Source: Quillaja saponaria (taxonomy: Eukaryota > Streptophyta > Magnoliopsida > Fabales > Quillajaceae). From it: a stretch of 64,000 nucleotides of DNA. The notes below the pieces were generated by a model. The model searched no databases. It was given only the letters and a program-made list of their open reading frames with translations, and was not told where the DNA came from. This document shows positions 1 through 9,877 of the stretch, piece after piece; positions within the stretch are counted from its first letter, which is position 1; each line of letters starts with the position of its first letter. A program made the translations under genes and the position numbers. The stretch is taken from contig CM055605.1 of NCBI GenBank assembly GCA_029379385.1, positions 8,653,001 to 8,717,000 of the forward strand, given 5' to 3'.

Positions 1-858
1 AAAATAATTGGAATAGTGAAAAGAAAATTAAAAATAAATATCATCAAAAATATTTTTGTCCATTAAATCAAATTTTTTTAAAAAAAAACATAAAAATGTG
101 ATTGTTAGATTTAAATTATTTAAAAAATATTTAATTATTATCTATTTGTAAATAAAAATAATTCAGAACAAATAGAATTCCCTCTCATTAGTGCTTTTTT
201 TTTTCCTCTATTGGTTTATCTTTCTCTCTTTAACCTTCTTAGCTAAGCAGAAGTGGAGCACATAAACTTGCTTTTAGAAGCATACTTCTATAGCTCTAAT
301 AAATCTCATCCCATTAGCCGGCACACATTGCTTGCAGGCCAAAGAACATGGAAAGTTCAAGTATCAAGAGTCTAGAGAAATGAAATTCTTTTGTATGCAT
401 GGCATTCCTCAAAGGTAGCTAATACACTACTCTGATATTCATGCATTACACAGTAACCCCTTTTATAAGCATTACAGTAATCTTCATGCATTATCTTACA
501 CTGAACTTTCATACAACAGGAAAATGGGGCAGGATGTGCAGAATATAGTTGCATGGAACTGAAGTTTGAAACACTGTCTAGAATAGAGTCAGAGGTTGTA
601 AATTAGAAGAAAAAGAATTGATTAAATTGATTATAACAGTGATACAAAGTCATATCCCGATCAGTGTAAAAAATTATGCAGTTTGCACATTTTTGTGGTA
701 CAATTTAACAGAGGTAAATATAACCAAAGGTATCTATCCCAGTTCATCATATTCCTTCACTGCTATCTGTACAAAGTAAATATCGTAAAGATCTGACAGA
801 GGTATCGGGGTTACTAACTAAAGAAATCAAAATTGACATCTACAAATGTACTATCTCT
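1..858. other. No gene seen; AT-rich flank of L1 exon
   Basis: No coding region with recognisable similarity is visible. The stretch lies immediately downstream (minus sense) of the L1 stop codon, so part of it may be 3' untranslated region. The short open frames here have no recognisable motifs. Confidence 0.5.
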
Positions 859-996
859 TCAAAGATTTGATGGAAGCTTGTAATCAATCATCTCTCTAAT
901 ATTTAACCCCATGGAAGGCTTCATGGACGAGCATATATGGGCACTTTTCCAGTACATACCTTTTGCTCCAGATGGTTTATTTGATTCTATTGATTT
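859..996 (-). pseudogene. Last exon of an organellar/bacterial-type 50S ribosomal protein L1 gene (fragment or 3' end)
   Basis: Read on the minus strand, the 45 codons before the stop give KSIESNKPSGAKGMYWKSAH followed by ICSSM and LNIREM. This matches the conserved C-terminus of plastid/mitochondrial-type ribosomal protein L1 (the NKP-GAKG-YWKSA-ICSSMGPS---LNIREMLDY signature as I know the family). The exon starts directly after a TTTCACAG splice acceptor at 997-999 and is in phase 0. L1 binds 23S rRNA at the L1 stalk of the large subunit. No upstream exon could be found to the right, where AT-rich DNA leads into the amidase/DUF26 array. It is therefore either a gene split by a very long intron or, more likely, an orphaned exon left by the rearrangements. 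Marked pseudogene because only this exon is present. The exon itself is undamaged. Confidence 0.6.
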
Positions 997-999
997 CTG

Positions 1000-1900
1000 T
1001 GAAATTAAGAAAAAGAATAATTTAGTGTGCACTGGTGACCAAGACGTATTAGAGACAATAATATTACATGCACAAAACTTTGATAAATTTTTATAATGAG
1101 TTGTATAACTGAATTTATCGGTCATTTATTTATAAAAGAAAGTTGTGTGAGAAAAGTATGTACATGTAATATTACTCATAGAGCTTGCTTAGATTGATTC
1201 ATTTTAAATTGAAGGGGGTATGGAAAAAAATATTTAAATTAAATGAACTCTTCATTTATTTCAAATAAGAGAATTAGACTCAATTCATAAGTGTAGTTTT
1301 ATTTCTAAATAAGATAATTCATTTTAAATGGATTCAAATATTATAATTTTTATAAATAAATTTTTTTCCAAATACACTGTACTTGAATAAAATGTAGATT
1401 TCAAATGAAAATTTTTTATAAATTTTATATTATTTCATTTGTTTCAAACATAAAAATCATAAAATTCATTTCAAATAATGAAATAAATTTCACATTTGTT
1501 TTAGATTCCAAACGTACTATTAAGGATTTGTGATATTTAATTATGGAAAACATTTTCCATTTACAAAAACAAACTTGCATTTCCAAATAGTAGTTAGTGA
1601 GTAGAAATTGGGAAAAAATAAATAAATTCTATTAAGTATTCTCCAAGATCTATATTTTATTACCGACAATATTCTATTAATGATCTATCAAAACTTTTAT
1701 TTTAAAAAAAAAAAATTCCTATCAAGTGTTGTCCCTTTATTTAAAGCCCAATCTTTTATTAAAATTTCAGTATTTTACTAAAAAAATAAAAATAAAGAAG
1801 TGAATCTAATGTTATGCTGCCCTCAATTCTCGTCTAATGGAATATAGCTCATTTTGTTTCAAAGCGGACTTGAATGTCATTTGCTCCCAAAAAATATTTT
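1000..1900. other. AT-rich DNA, no gene; amidase-associated flank begins near 1.5 kb
   Basis: No gene is seen. From about 1530 the sequence (ATGGAAAACATTTTCCAT followed by an AAACAAACTTGC stretch) matches the flank that recurs at about 9070, 14850 and 37220. This marks the left edge of the duplicated array. Confidence 0.55.
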
Positions 1901-1919
1901 TAAGAACAATGTAAGTGGT

Positions 1920-2105
1920 CCTACAAGGAAAGGTGGTCCCACATCTAAGCAAACTCAAAAAATAAAAGTACTTCTACAAGGAAAGGTGGTCCCACATATC
2001 TTTTTAATTAAGGAAACTCAAAAAATAAAGGTAAAGGTGGTCCCACATATCTTTTTAATTAAGCAAACTCAAAAAATAAAGGTAAAGGTGGTCCCACATA
2101 TCTTG
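1920..2105 (+). repeat. Minisatellite, about 51-53-bp unit, 3.5 copies
   Basis: The core AAGGTGGTCCCACAT occurs at 1930, 1983, 2034 and 2085, separated by CTCAAAAAATAAA and TTTTTAATTAAG spacers. The later spacing is 51 bp (17 codons), so it makes a repetitive open frame across 1854-2153. I take that frame to be incidental because it has no counterpart in the paralogous flanks, which carry one or two copies of the core (for example near 41890 and 48380). Confidence 0.8.
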
Positions 2106-2814
2106 TCCTCTTCGCCTCTTTTGTTTCTCTTTACAACCCATGGCCCAAAATGACAGACAGACATTATTGTACAACAATAATAATATTCTAAATATAACAA
2201 TAATAATGATATAATGTTCATGATAAACATCTATCTATAGTTCTATACTTCTACAATTTTATATTTATATTATCTATATGATTAATGTGGTGTATATACT
2301 AATTTTTTAACTATTACATTTAACAGAAAATTTCATAATTACTTGAATGAAATAAATTATGACATTTTGTGTTAAACAATAGTGATTATAAAAATTTGAA
2401 AATATACGGAATTTTTAATAATAACATAGATATAGAGATGGATAATGAGTAGGTATATTATTATGAATTAATATTTGACATATTGATAGTGTAATTTTAA
2501 TATTATTATTAAATAAAAGAATTATAAGTGTCACTAACAATAATTATTATTTTGTATTGTTTTTGTTTATGTATTTATTTATTTATATTATATTTAATTT
2601 AATCAAGTGAGTTGATGTGTCATAATTTAACATATTAATAGTATATATATATATTTACAATTAATTTGAGTATAATCCAACGACATAACCAATCACTCAA
2701 CAATTAAACAACAAGAAAAATCATATGACTCAATAATTATAGATTTGTCTCTTTTATCATAAATACTCCAAACGAATTCAGGGACACGTATCATAATATT
2801 TGAATTATTGTACT

Positions 2815-3165
2815 AAAAAAGATTGGACCAGTGTGCACAGCATCATATGTCGTTTCATAATCAATTCTTTGCACATGGCCTAAAAAATTACAAAATGTGA
2901 GCCTCTTGGGCGCGGCCATTTCACTCTCCAGCCTTGGTTAAGTTTCTATGAATGCATCAGGACCTTGAGTGGTCTTTCCATACCTGCTATTATTGGTTAT
3001 CTAAGAGGTCAAAGGTTGTCTCTTCTTGAATCCGGACTTGGGATTTATTTCCCTTCCCGTCCCTAGTGAAAAATAAAAATAAAAAATTTCTTGGAATGCC
3101 TCCTATAAATACGTACCCTTAACAGGTAACCTAATTCATTCAATTCAAACCAAAATTTATAACAT
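2815..3165 (+). promoter_or_regulatory. Orphan amidase promoter, interrupted by a SINE-like insertion
   Basis: The stretch contains the recurring upstream module (ATGTGAGCCTCTTGGGC near 2896), a TATA box TATAAATA at 3104-3111, and the leader ACAGGT-ACCTAATTCATTC that precedes the ATG in the intact amidase copy. Here the leader runs into AAATTTATAACATTTTT instead of the start codon, so no gene follows. A 144-bp insertion separates the upstream module from the TATA box. Confidence 0.7.
2956..3099 (+). mobile_element. SINE-like short insertion with A-rich tail and 13-bp target duplication
   Basis: Compared with the other amidase promoter copies, about 131 extra bases interrupt the motif TTTCTTTGAATGC. 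The motif is present on both sides (TTTCTATGAATGC at 2943-2955 and TTTCTTGGAATGC at 3087-3099). The insert ends with an A-rich tail (GTGAAAAATAAAAATAAAAA) directly before the second copy. A short insert with an A-rich tail and a target duplication of this length is the hallmark of SINE retroposition. A clean RNA polymerase III box A/B pair is not obvious, so the family is unassigned. Confidence 0.5.
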
Positions 3166-3549
3166 TTTTCTCATCAAAGGAAATAAATAGAACGCTATTT
3201 TTTGGGCTGATGCCAAGTGTGATTGGTGGGACGAAGGCTATAAATAATGAGTATGTATATTATCATGAATTAATATTTGATACAGTAATAGTGCATCCAA
3301 TTTTAGATTAACAAAAATAAAATGGTAAATACCACATTACTTAATTATATGTTCATTTTTCATTTTGTTAAAATAGTTTTTAATTTAACTCTCAAATAAT
3401 TTGTATGACCTTGGGATAATTTGTCTTCTTTGCCATAATTCGAAGGAGACAAATTATACGGAAGGTCATTGTTTACAACAAAAACATGTCATATAAATTA
3501 TGAAGGACGATATTGGAAAGTTTGTTTTGAAAATAAAAATAAAATAATA

Positions 3550-3670
3550 TTTGAGGGAAACTCACGAGTCTATTCATAGGGAGCAGTTATGAGAAAAGAT
3601 GCAGGTAGGCATCCATAAATTAGCAAATTACCCATCAATGATTCAATTCTATTCATCCGAAAATTCATAA
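3550..3670 (+). pseudogene. DUF26 gene 5' remnant (promoter and leader only)
   Basis: The sequence matches the upstream and leader region of the DUF26 copies (CTCACGAGTCTAT, GGGAGCAGTTATG, GATGCAGGTAGGCATCCA) up to the ATTCTATTCATCCGAAAA point. The TATATATA box has decayed to TATTCATA. At about 3665, just before the expected start codon, it switches into amidase upstream sequence, so no coding sequence remains. The chimeric junction shows recombination between the two gene families' flanks. Confidence 0.65.
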
Positions 3671-3912
3671 AATTCTGGGATACGTGTCATAAAATTTAGA
3701 CCATTTCACTAAAAAATAAAATTGGACCAGACAATTATGCAACATCATTGTACCTTTCATAATCAATTCTTTGCACAGGATCAAAAATTTTTACAAAATA
3801 TGAAAATCGTAGGCTGCATTTTCACTCTCGAGCATTGGTTAAGTTTCTTTGAATGCTTCCTATAAATACGTACCCTTAACTGGTTACCTAATTCATTCAA
3901 TTCAAAACAAAC

Positions 3913-3993
3913 ATGGCAACCAAAACCTATTCATCACTTCTGCTCATTCTTCTTCTGGCCCTATTATCTTCTGGTTTTCATGCATTTATATAA
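3913..3993 (+). pseudogene. Amidase exon 1 fragment, 26-codon signal-peptide mini-ORF
   Basis: It reads MATKTYSSLL and a hydrophobic leader of the same type as the intact amidase, then ATA TAA where the intact gene has ATA TAC. It therefore stops after 26 codons at the end of the signal peptide. Exon homology ends a few bases later at ACAACCATCC. It has its own TATA box 52 bp upstream, so a short transcript encoding only a leader peptide is conceivable but unsupported. Confidence 0.7.
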
Positions 3994-4322
3994 GAGGAAA
4001 CAACCATCCTAAAAAAAAATAAAAATTTGCCTATTTGTCTCTTTTACCATAAATAATACTAATACTCCAAGTCCAAACAAATTCTGGAATACATACCATA
4101 AAATTTGGACCATTTCACTAAAAAAATGATTGGACCAGGCAATTACGCAACATCATTTAACCTTTCATAATCAATTCTTTGCGCATGAACCCAAAAAAAT
4201 TTACAAGATGTGAACCTCGTAGGCCTCGTTTTCACTCTCGAGTCTTGGTTAAGTTTCTTTGAATGCCTCCTATAAATACGTACTCTTAACTGGTTATCTA
4301 ATTCATTCAATTCAAAACAAAC

Positions 4323-4422
4323 ATGACAACCCAAACCTACTCATCACTTTTGCTCATTCTTCTTCTAGCCCTATTATCTTCTGTTTTCATGCATTTATAT
4401 ACGAGGAAACAACCATGCGAAA
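4323..4422 (+). pseudogene. Amidase exon 1 fragment with frameshift
   Basis: This is the second unit of the array. It starts MTTQTYSSLL and keeps the hydrophobic leader. One base is then missing (TCTTCTGTTTTC against TCTTCTGGTTTTC), so the frame shifts before the cleavage region. Exon homology ends at about 4422. A TATA box lies at 4271-4278. Confidence 0.7.
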
Positions 4423-4699
4423 CAAGTAAAAAATTTCCGATTTGTCTCTTTTACCATAAATAATACTAATACTCCAAGTCCAAACAAATTCTGGAATACG
4501 TATCATAAAATTTGAGCCATGTCTAGAAAAAAAAAAATTAAAAATTGGACCACTTTCACTAAAAAGAATTGGACCAGTTAGTTAAGCAACATCATTTGAA
4601 TTTCATAATTAATCCTTTCCGCATGACCAAAAAAATTTACAAAATGTGAAACTCGTAGGCTGCGTTTTCACTCTTGAGCCTTGGTTACGCAACATCGAC

Positions 4700-4701
4700 C
4701 A

Positions 4702-4735
<34 letters not shown>

Positions 4736-5235
4736 TATTTGTTTCATGTGTTATAGACAATTAATTAATATATTTAATTACTGATGCATATAATAATTAA
4801 TGGGAGTGCCTAATTTTGAAGCAAATCCCACGTGTACCTCAAAGTCTAAAACACTACCAGGTCTTTGATGTTTAAATTGGATCATATATCATCTTTATAC
4901 CAGTTTAAACACAGCTCAATTAATATAATATTCTGGCTTTAGATCTCTCCCTCATTCCCACGTCAGGGTTTGAACTTTAACCTCTCTCTGAACCACATCT
5001 CCCTAATTAAAACATGGTTAGAGAATAATAATAATTAAAAATAAAATTTTAATAAATGATTTAAATTTTTAGAAATCAAAACAATAATTAAGCCTAAATT
5101 TTAAATTCCATAATAAAAAAGTTAGTCACGAAGTACGTAAGTTATATGCTAGCATGCAAAATAGTAATTAACTGGACAGGTCGCGGGCCTGGCATTTCTT
5201 GGATAGTAATCTTCTTGTAGTGAATTTTTAGTTAC
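4700..5235. repeat. AT dinucleotide tract and DUF26 upstream flank
   Basis: A (TA)n tract of about 30 bp occurs near 4702-4732. The rest is collinear with 11280-11730 and 50120-50470, including the recurring block AAAGTCTAAAA-CTACCAGGTC near 4840-4865. No gene is seen. Confidence 0.6.
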
Positions 5236-5255
5236 TTGAGGCAAACTCACGAGTC

Positions 5256-5263
5256 TATATATA
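5256..5263 (+). promoter_or_regulatory. TATA box of DUF26 copy 1
   Basis: TATATATA lies in GAGTCTATATATAGG. The same box precedes every DUF26 copy. It lies downstream of the first ATG of the long open frame (5236), so that ATG cannot be in the normal transcript and the start is placed at 5356, about 93 bp downstream of the box. Confidence 0.65.
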
Positions 5264-5355
5264 GGAAGCAGTTATGGGAAAAGATGCAGGTAGACATCCA
5301 CAAATTAGCGAATTACCCATCAATGATTCAATTCTATTCATCCGAAAAGTTGAAG

Positions 5356-6155
5356 ATGAAAAAAATCCCTCTTGTGATATGTCTCACACTCCTATTACTC
5401 TGCCTCCCCAGCTTCCATTTAGCCGATGAATACATATTGTCAAAGAGCAGCTGTTTTAACGACAAAACCTACGCTGACGGCAGCGTTTTCGCTACTAACG
5501 TTATTGAGTTATTGGCCTCCTTATCCTCCACAATAGTGCCTCCTACGGGATTTGGAGAAGGGTCGGTTGGCCAGGACGAAAACCTGGTCTTTGGATTAGG
5601 CCTATGCCGAGGCGATATTGTCTCGACCAGTGACTGCAACACTTGTTTGGATATGGCCATCACTGAGATTCGCACCAGCTGTCCCAACAAAAGGGGAGCC
5701 ATATATTGGACTGATCTTTGCCTAATCAAGTACTCAGATGTCTACTTCTTTGGAGAGATTGACAATACAAACATTTACAACGTAATTAATGGAAATCTAG
5801 TATCTAATCCCGAGACATTCAGTACACAAGTGAATGAGTTTCTCAGTTTGTTGTCTACACACTTCGCTCCTGCAAATCCAAACTATTTTGCCTCCGGACA
5901 AATAAACATCGATACATCAATAACGTTGTACAGTTTAGTTCAATGCACCGGAGACCTCTCGGCCCGAAAATTGCACAAGCTGTCTTGATTTTGTTAGAAG
6001 AGAATTTCTAGATGATCGTCCATGGAACCAGAGGGGCAAGAATTGGCTGTGGGAGTTGTGTTCTTAGATATGAACTTTATCCCATATTTTTTGGTGCCCG
6101 GGCCATACATAATATGGTTTCTAACAACAATAGCCTCTCATATGTTACTAAATAA
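5356..6155 (+). pseudogene. DUF26 cysteine-rich secretory protein, copy 1, two frameshifts
   Basis: The sequence aligns base for base with the intact DUF26 gene at 33467-34273, and the start corresponds to its ATG at 33476. It encodes a hydrophobic leader (MKKIPLVICLTLLLLCLPSF) and a complete first DUF26 domain with CRGD and a C-X9-C-X2-C motif. It enters the second domain as far as QCTGDLS. An extra G in CTCTCGGCCCG (about 5961) then shifts the frame and a stop follows at 5986-5988. A second extra base lies near 6020 (CGTCCATGG against CGTCTTGG). Homology continues to the original stop at 6153-6155. As it stands it could give a 210-residue protein lacking most of domain 2. DUF26 proteins are apoplastic or plasmodesmal lectin-like or antifungal proteins. 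The damage suggests a pseudogene, although a truncated single-domain product is possible. Confidence 0.75.
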
Positions 6156-9100
6156 TTAGGTTTGTAATGTGTTGCTTAAGTGCAATACAAGTAAATAAAA
6201 CTGCTTGAGCAAGTGACTCTTGGTAATAAAAAGACATTCTCCTATGTGAGAAGTCACTTATTCAAATTTCTTATGCCTTAATTAGTTTTGCTTTCCTAGC
6301 GATTCATTTCATCTGATTTTACCATTTGACTCCATGAATTTTATTTTATTTTTGTTTGCCCTCAAGTTCGCAGTAAATGTCATACATCAATTATTACAAA
6401 GGTGTATCCTTTAATTTATGGTCTAGTGGTTTTCTTTACACAAACAATTATTTAAGTATTATATTTTCTCTAGTTTTAATGTTTTTATATTTGGATATTT
6501 GGGACATGTACTAAAAGATACTTTATGAATTTAGTTTGATAGACTCTCAAAGAGTATGAGCTCTGTACGCTCCTCCATTTTCTCTCCCTTCCGTCTGAAT
6601 GCATAAACGAAAGTTCCGTCACAAACTCTTGTCCCACCTAGAGTGAAAATAGAATAAGAAAATTACATCCATGTTTTCGAATCATTCTTTATGTATGTTT
6701 CTATTTAATTGTATTTTAGTACTAGTGATTAATTAATTAATACCATATTAGTTTAAAACTTTGTATTAACTCTTTGCCTCTTTGCATGCACAGAGTATGG
6801 ACTTAGAATTTATTCTTCCTTTTCATAATATGATTTGATTGATACAATTACCGAGAAAGGAAAGGTGTACCAGATTTTGTAAGGGAGAGTAATGTTAGCA
6901 AGCTAGAATATATTAATTGATTAGGCATATGAGCCGTGATACGGTGCGCCACTATAAAGAGCTCATTCCGTGCTCCACATACTATAGGATTAGGAGGAAA
7001 AGTATTTAGTTTGCATTAATTGTTGTCCTTTTACAGTCAACTCACGTTGTAATTAATTCACATTTGATTTTTTTTTTCTTTTTATGGTATTAAATACATT
7101 TGTTAATTTCTGAATTAATTTGCGGACATGTTGATTTAATATAGATATTGAGAATTGATATTATAGGGAAATGTTAAGAATATTAAATTTTTTTATTGGT
7201 TATGTTGTATTTGTTTTTCGAGAAAATCTTATTAGAATACCTTAAGCTAACAACGGTGATATTAGATTTGGTACACTTTGGTTTGATCCCAGCGAGCAAA
7301 GGCGTTGCTAGCCCTGTGTTAGGCCAAACACGTGGATTGGATGATTGAGTCATATTCAATAGCATGGATTGAGCTAGTCAATAAGGTCGATGCTAACGTT
7401 TGGGTTTAAACTCATTAGGTTTGTTATAACATTCTACCTTGGAATCCTCGGTTTTCTTATGCTATGAAAATTTTTCTCTCAATTGCAAGATGAGTACTAT
7501 TCATATCAAATCATTGTCTTATTATGTACTCTTATGGCCAGACTTTTGATGAAATAAAACTAGTTCTTTTACCTTAAAACATTTTATGAATACTTTCTTT
7601 AGATTATATTATCATCATGTTGGTATATCATAATCTTTCTTTAAATATTTTACTATTTATAGAAAGTTCATGCAATATGATTGTCCCACGTCCGTTGTGG
7701 TGCTCATTATTTGTGGTTAATTATTTCTTTCAGATTGTTGATTGGCTTGAGACCAATTCCTATAGCTTGGAGGAAGCTACAATATTTTGGTTTTGGTAGG
7801 CACAACTTGATCTAACCGTGTCCACTTTATTTTATATTTTGAAATCTTTATGACTTATATAAATAACTAATTAGTTTTGCAGTGTAATTGGACTTCTTGT
7901 GAATATGAATTGAAATGAAAGTTGTATCTTATTTGCCTTTGAGTATATTTAGTCATTTTATTTAGAGGCTAGTTGGGATTCAAATAGGCCTTAGTTCTTG
8001 TCAAATTTCCCTTCACCGGTCAAGGCCTTGGTTAGGTTAATGAATCACCCACACGTAACTTGAAGCTTGGATTTTGTTAAGAATGTTATATACCGATATT
8101 ACTGTTTGATATATGCCATTACGAAATAAATAAATATAAAAATAACTGACATCACAACAGTTTCAATCGTTTCTAACAATTCTGCACCAATAAGTATTAT
8201 ATGAAATAAGTTGTATCAAATCATGTATGTGAATGAAATTAGCAATAAGATGTCAAATTCATGATTCAGTGCAAATGATAAATATTACATGAAATAAGTT
8301 GTACGTATCAATGAATGTGAATGAAATTAGTAATAGATGCAGCATATATCACCATTAAATTGCAATGCAACTAACATGTGTTTGAAATTGAGAGATCTCA
8401 ATTGCAATGCAGGAAGCACATTGCACACATTCTAACAAATTAATTGTACAATGACATATTTTCTGCTTAGCATCAAATACATTCTTACAAATCGCTCTTT
8501 CACCAAATTATATCATATTCAATTCAACAAAACCCATAATACAGAAGAACTCCAGTATCAACGTATTCCATAAATCTTAAACTTATCGTGGTCGCGTCTA
8601 GAATGTAGAAATTTCTTTTTCTGTCTCCATCGCTATTACTGAACCCTAGATTTGCATTACTATTATTGAATGTTGGGTCACTAATACATGGAATATAAGG
8701 TGACTAGGCAATAAAAGTGAGTAAAATTAGAACCATTAACTATAAGAAAAATGTTAGCCTTCCTGGCCTTGCCTCATGTTCGCTGTTGCTGACATATGGT
8801 ACATCCCAAGTGATCCAAAATGCAGGACCATATAGGCGACCATAACATACAATCCTGTACATGCATGAACCCATACAGGACCAAAACCCAGAAGATGCCA
8901 ATAACTATACAAAATTGAGATCCACATTTTTAAAAAGAAATTAATTACCACCTCATAACTCATCAACAATCCGATTGTAGATTTTGTTGACGACAGATGG
9001 AGATTTATAAGTATAAATTGAAAAGAATTCTACATTTTTTTTTAAGATTCCGAATGCACTGCCCGACTATGTTTAATTATAGAAAGCATTTTCCATCTAC

Positions 9101-9425
9101 AAAAACAACCTTGCTTTCCAAATAGTAGTTAATCAGTAGAAATGGGAAAAAAATTCTATTAGTAATCTATCAAAACTTTATTTCCACCAAAATCCCATCA
9201 ATACTTTTAGCACTTTCACACTACCCCACAGGGTCTCTAGATATATTCCAAAAATAGATAAGTGCAAAAAAGAAGAATTAAATTAATGACGTAGTCTTGT
9301 TCATGGTGTACTATATTACATGAGTTAACAAATTGCATGCCAAGATTAAAGTAGAAATTTAAGATTCGAATAAGCTAAGCTATATACATACAACAATAAT
9401 AATCACAATGTTCATCAAAAACATC
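6156..9425 (+). repeat. Conserved 3' flank of DUF26, copy 1
   Basis: About 3.2 kb is collinear with 11999-15210 and 34274-37560. Landmarks are GACTCTTGGTAATAAAA just after the stop, the GGCCGTGATACGGTGCGCCA-type block near 6930, the GTTAGGCCAAACACGTGG block near 7320, and ATCGTGGTCGCGTCTAG near 8587. No intact gene was recognised. Two exon-like pieces conserved in all three copies lie at about 7733-7797 (plus strand, between CTTTCAG and GTAGGC) and about 8754-8880 (minus strand). Confidence 0.75.
8754..8969 (-). other. Conserved exon-like open frame of unknown origin (three copies)
   Basis: The minus strand carries a 71-codon open frame with a hydrophobic core, GFGPVWVHACTGLYVM followed by VAYMVLHFG and then NMRQGQ. 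Similar sequence occurs at about 14525-14690 and 36885-37040. In the two later copies the NMREGQ/NKREGQ end is followed by CAGGTAGGC, which looks like a splice donor. The W-VHA---Y pattern followed by a basic MR motif vaguely recalls a loop/membrane segment of CSC1/ERD4-type channel proteins, but this is a weak impression. It may simply be a relic exon carried along in the duplicated flank. Confidence 0.25.
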
Positions 9426-9877
9426 AGTTAAAAGTGTTATGAGCTCACAAAAATATATTACTAATAAATTTTAACTACAAAATTCACACAACAAAGCACT
9501 CTTTAATGACATGTTTCTCTCACATGTATTTTTCCTCTTTTCTCTCTATACTAGCTATAGTGAGCTTTTCCTCTCTTTTTTCTTTATGCTATTACAGTAT
9601 CTCCACTCAATATATACAAATAAATAGCATAAATCCTATTTATAGGAATTAGGCATCTCCATGCTTTTGTCCAAAGCTTGACTTACCCACAAATTACTAG
9701 CTAGATAATACTTATCTAGTCAAAGTAGTAATATTACTAGATAATGCTTCTCTAGTTGAAATAGTCATATTACTAGATAATGCTTATCAAATCAAATAAA
9801 CAGATAAGCTTATCTAGTCAAATAGATTTCTTTAAATCAAATAGGTTTTTTAATGGTGAGAGGTTTGAATTCTAACA
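9426..9877 (-). mobile_element. Solo LTR (copia-like), copy 1, inside inverted amidase exon 3
   Basis: Read on the minus strand it begins TGTTAGAATTCAAACC and ends TTTGTGAGCTCATAACACTTTTAACT. The 3' end is mutated from CTTTCAACA in the sister copies. It is 452 bp long, with no internal retroelement region. The right side carries ACATC (9878-9882) followed by amidase exon 3. The left side also has ACATC (9421-9425), but that ACATC belongs to a different block (amidase far-upstream flank), so this copy was rearranged exactly at the LTR edge. Confidence 0.75.

Larger units (their letters stand above)
3670..4690 (+). repeat. Tandem array of amidase promoter plus signal-peptide exon, about 410-bp unit
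   Basis: Each unit holds the upstream region (AATTTGTCTCTTTTACCATAAATAAT, GGACCATTTCACTAAAAA, TTTCATAATCAATTCTTTG), the GTGAACCTCGTAGGC module, a TATA box (3861-3868; 4271-4278), the leader, and the first 30 or so codons of amidase exon 1. Exon 1 is cut off at the same place (ACAACCATC, about codon 33-35) before the next promoter begins. The two start codons are 410 bp apart (3913 and 4323). A third, promoter-only unit runs to about 4690. The junctions are A-rich on both sides, consistent with unequal exchange between an A tract in exon 1 (GAAAAAATA) and one in the promoter. Confidence 0.8.

Noticed and set aside
1854..2153. 99-codon open frame with a repeated VVPHI motif
   Set aside because: It is produced by a 51-bp minisatellite (a multiple of three). 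The paralogous flanks do not keep the frame.
7723..7797. Possible exon between CTTTCAG and GTAGGC, reading IVDWLETNSYSLEEATIF
   Set aside because: It is conserved in three flanks, but no family is recognisable and an alternative frame (LLIGLRPIPIAWRKLQ) is equally open. Too little support for a gene call.
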